Shown here one piece after another: positions 5,078-5,100 of a stretch of DNA of 5,100 nucleotides. The stretch's first letter is position 1. The number at the start of each line of letters is the position of its first letter. This DNA comes from an uncultured Bacilli bacterium (GTDB lineage: Bacteria; Bacillota_I; Bacilli_A; RF39; UBA660). Location of the stretch: contig CATOJL010000104.1 of NCBI GenBank assembly GCA_951800155.1, positions 1-5,100 of the forward strand, read 5' to 3'. Below the pieces are notes generated by a model that was not told the DNA's origin, made no database searches, and worked only from the letters and a program-made list of their open reading frames with translations. The position numbers and the translations under genes were made by a program.

Positions 5078-5100
5078 AATGTCTTTACTTTTTTTATTTT

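Noticed and set aside
4148..5100. Novel defence or RNA system in the right-hand low-coding region
   Set aside because: No repeats, reverse-transcriptase, nuclease, toxin-antitoxin or structured-RNA signal could be seen; decayed coding sequence explains most of it.

Overview
The window looks like chromosomal DNA of a low-GC Firmicute. Sampled host lines are roughly 20-30% G+C, genes start with AAGGAGG-type ribosome binding sites, and the terminator is a classic Rho-independent hairpin. The protein styles would fit a gut Erysipelotrichia-like or Coprobacillus-like bacterium, but that placement is an inference.

Layout: (1) Positions 1-457, minus strand, hold the N-terminal 152 residues of a LysR-family regulator that runs off the left edge. 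(2) Positions 458-541 form a divergent control region with a good sigma-70 promoter (TTGAGT, 17 bp, TATAAT) and a LysR-type inverted repeat, TTATAT-N11-ATATAA, over it. (3) From 542 the plus strand encodes a 12-TM major facilitator superfamily transporter, presumably the regulator's target. It is broken after ten and two-thirds codons by an IS3-family (IS150-like) element at 574-2397. The element is flanked by 5-bp ATTTT target duplications (569-573 and 2398-2402). Removing the element plus one ATTTT copy restores an uninterrupted 377-codon transporter frame ending at 3504. (4) The 1824-bp element has 39-bp imperfect terminal repeats, an unusually long OrfA with three helix-turn-helix modules and a coiled coil, a -1 frameshift signal, and a DD35E integrase (OrfB). 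Its ends are arranged so that circularisation would build a junction promoter with a 17-bp spacer. (5) A 14-bp-stem bidirectional terminator (3504-3540) separates the transporter from a convergent minus-strand flavin-binding protein of the pyridoxamine-5'-phosphate-oxidase/NimA-like superfamily (3551-4147). (6) Positions 4252-4823, minus strand, hold a decayed reading frame of about 189 codons with two nonsense codons, a frameshift at a homopolymer and a second frameshift. It is preceded, with ATGA overlap, by an unrecognised ORF (4820-5077) that may extend past the right edge. At their junction, 54 nt (4782-4835) encode an 18-residue segment resembling ATP synthase subunit alpha.

How the parts relate: the regulator/transporter pair is a standard divergent LysR module whose transporter has been inactivated. 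Because the element inserted in the same orientation, 58 bp after the TATAAT box, the regulated promoter now probably reads into the transposase. I see no defence system, CRISPR array or RNA gene. The most distinctive material is the precise IS insertion, the circle-junction promoter, and the atpA-like patch in the decayed right-hand region.
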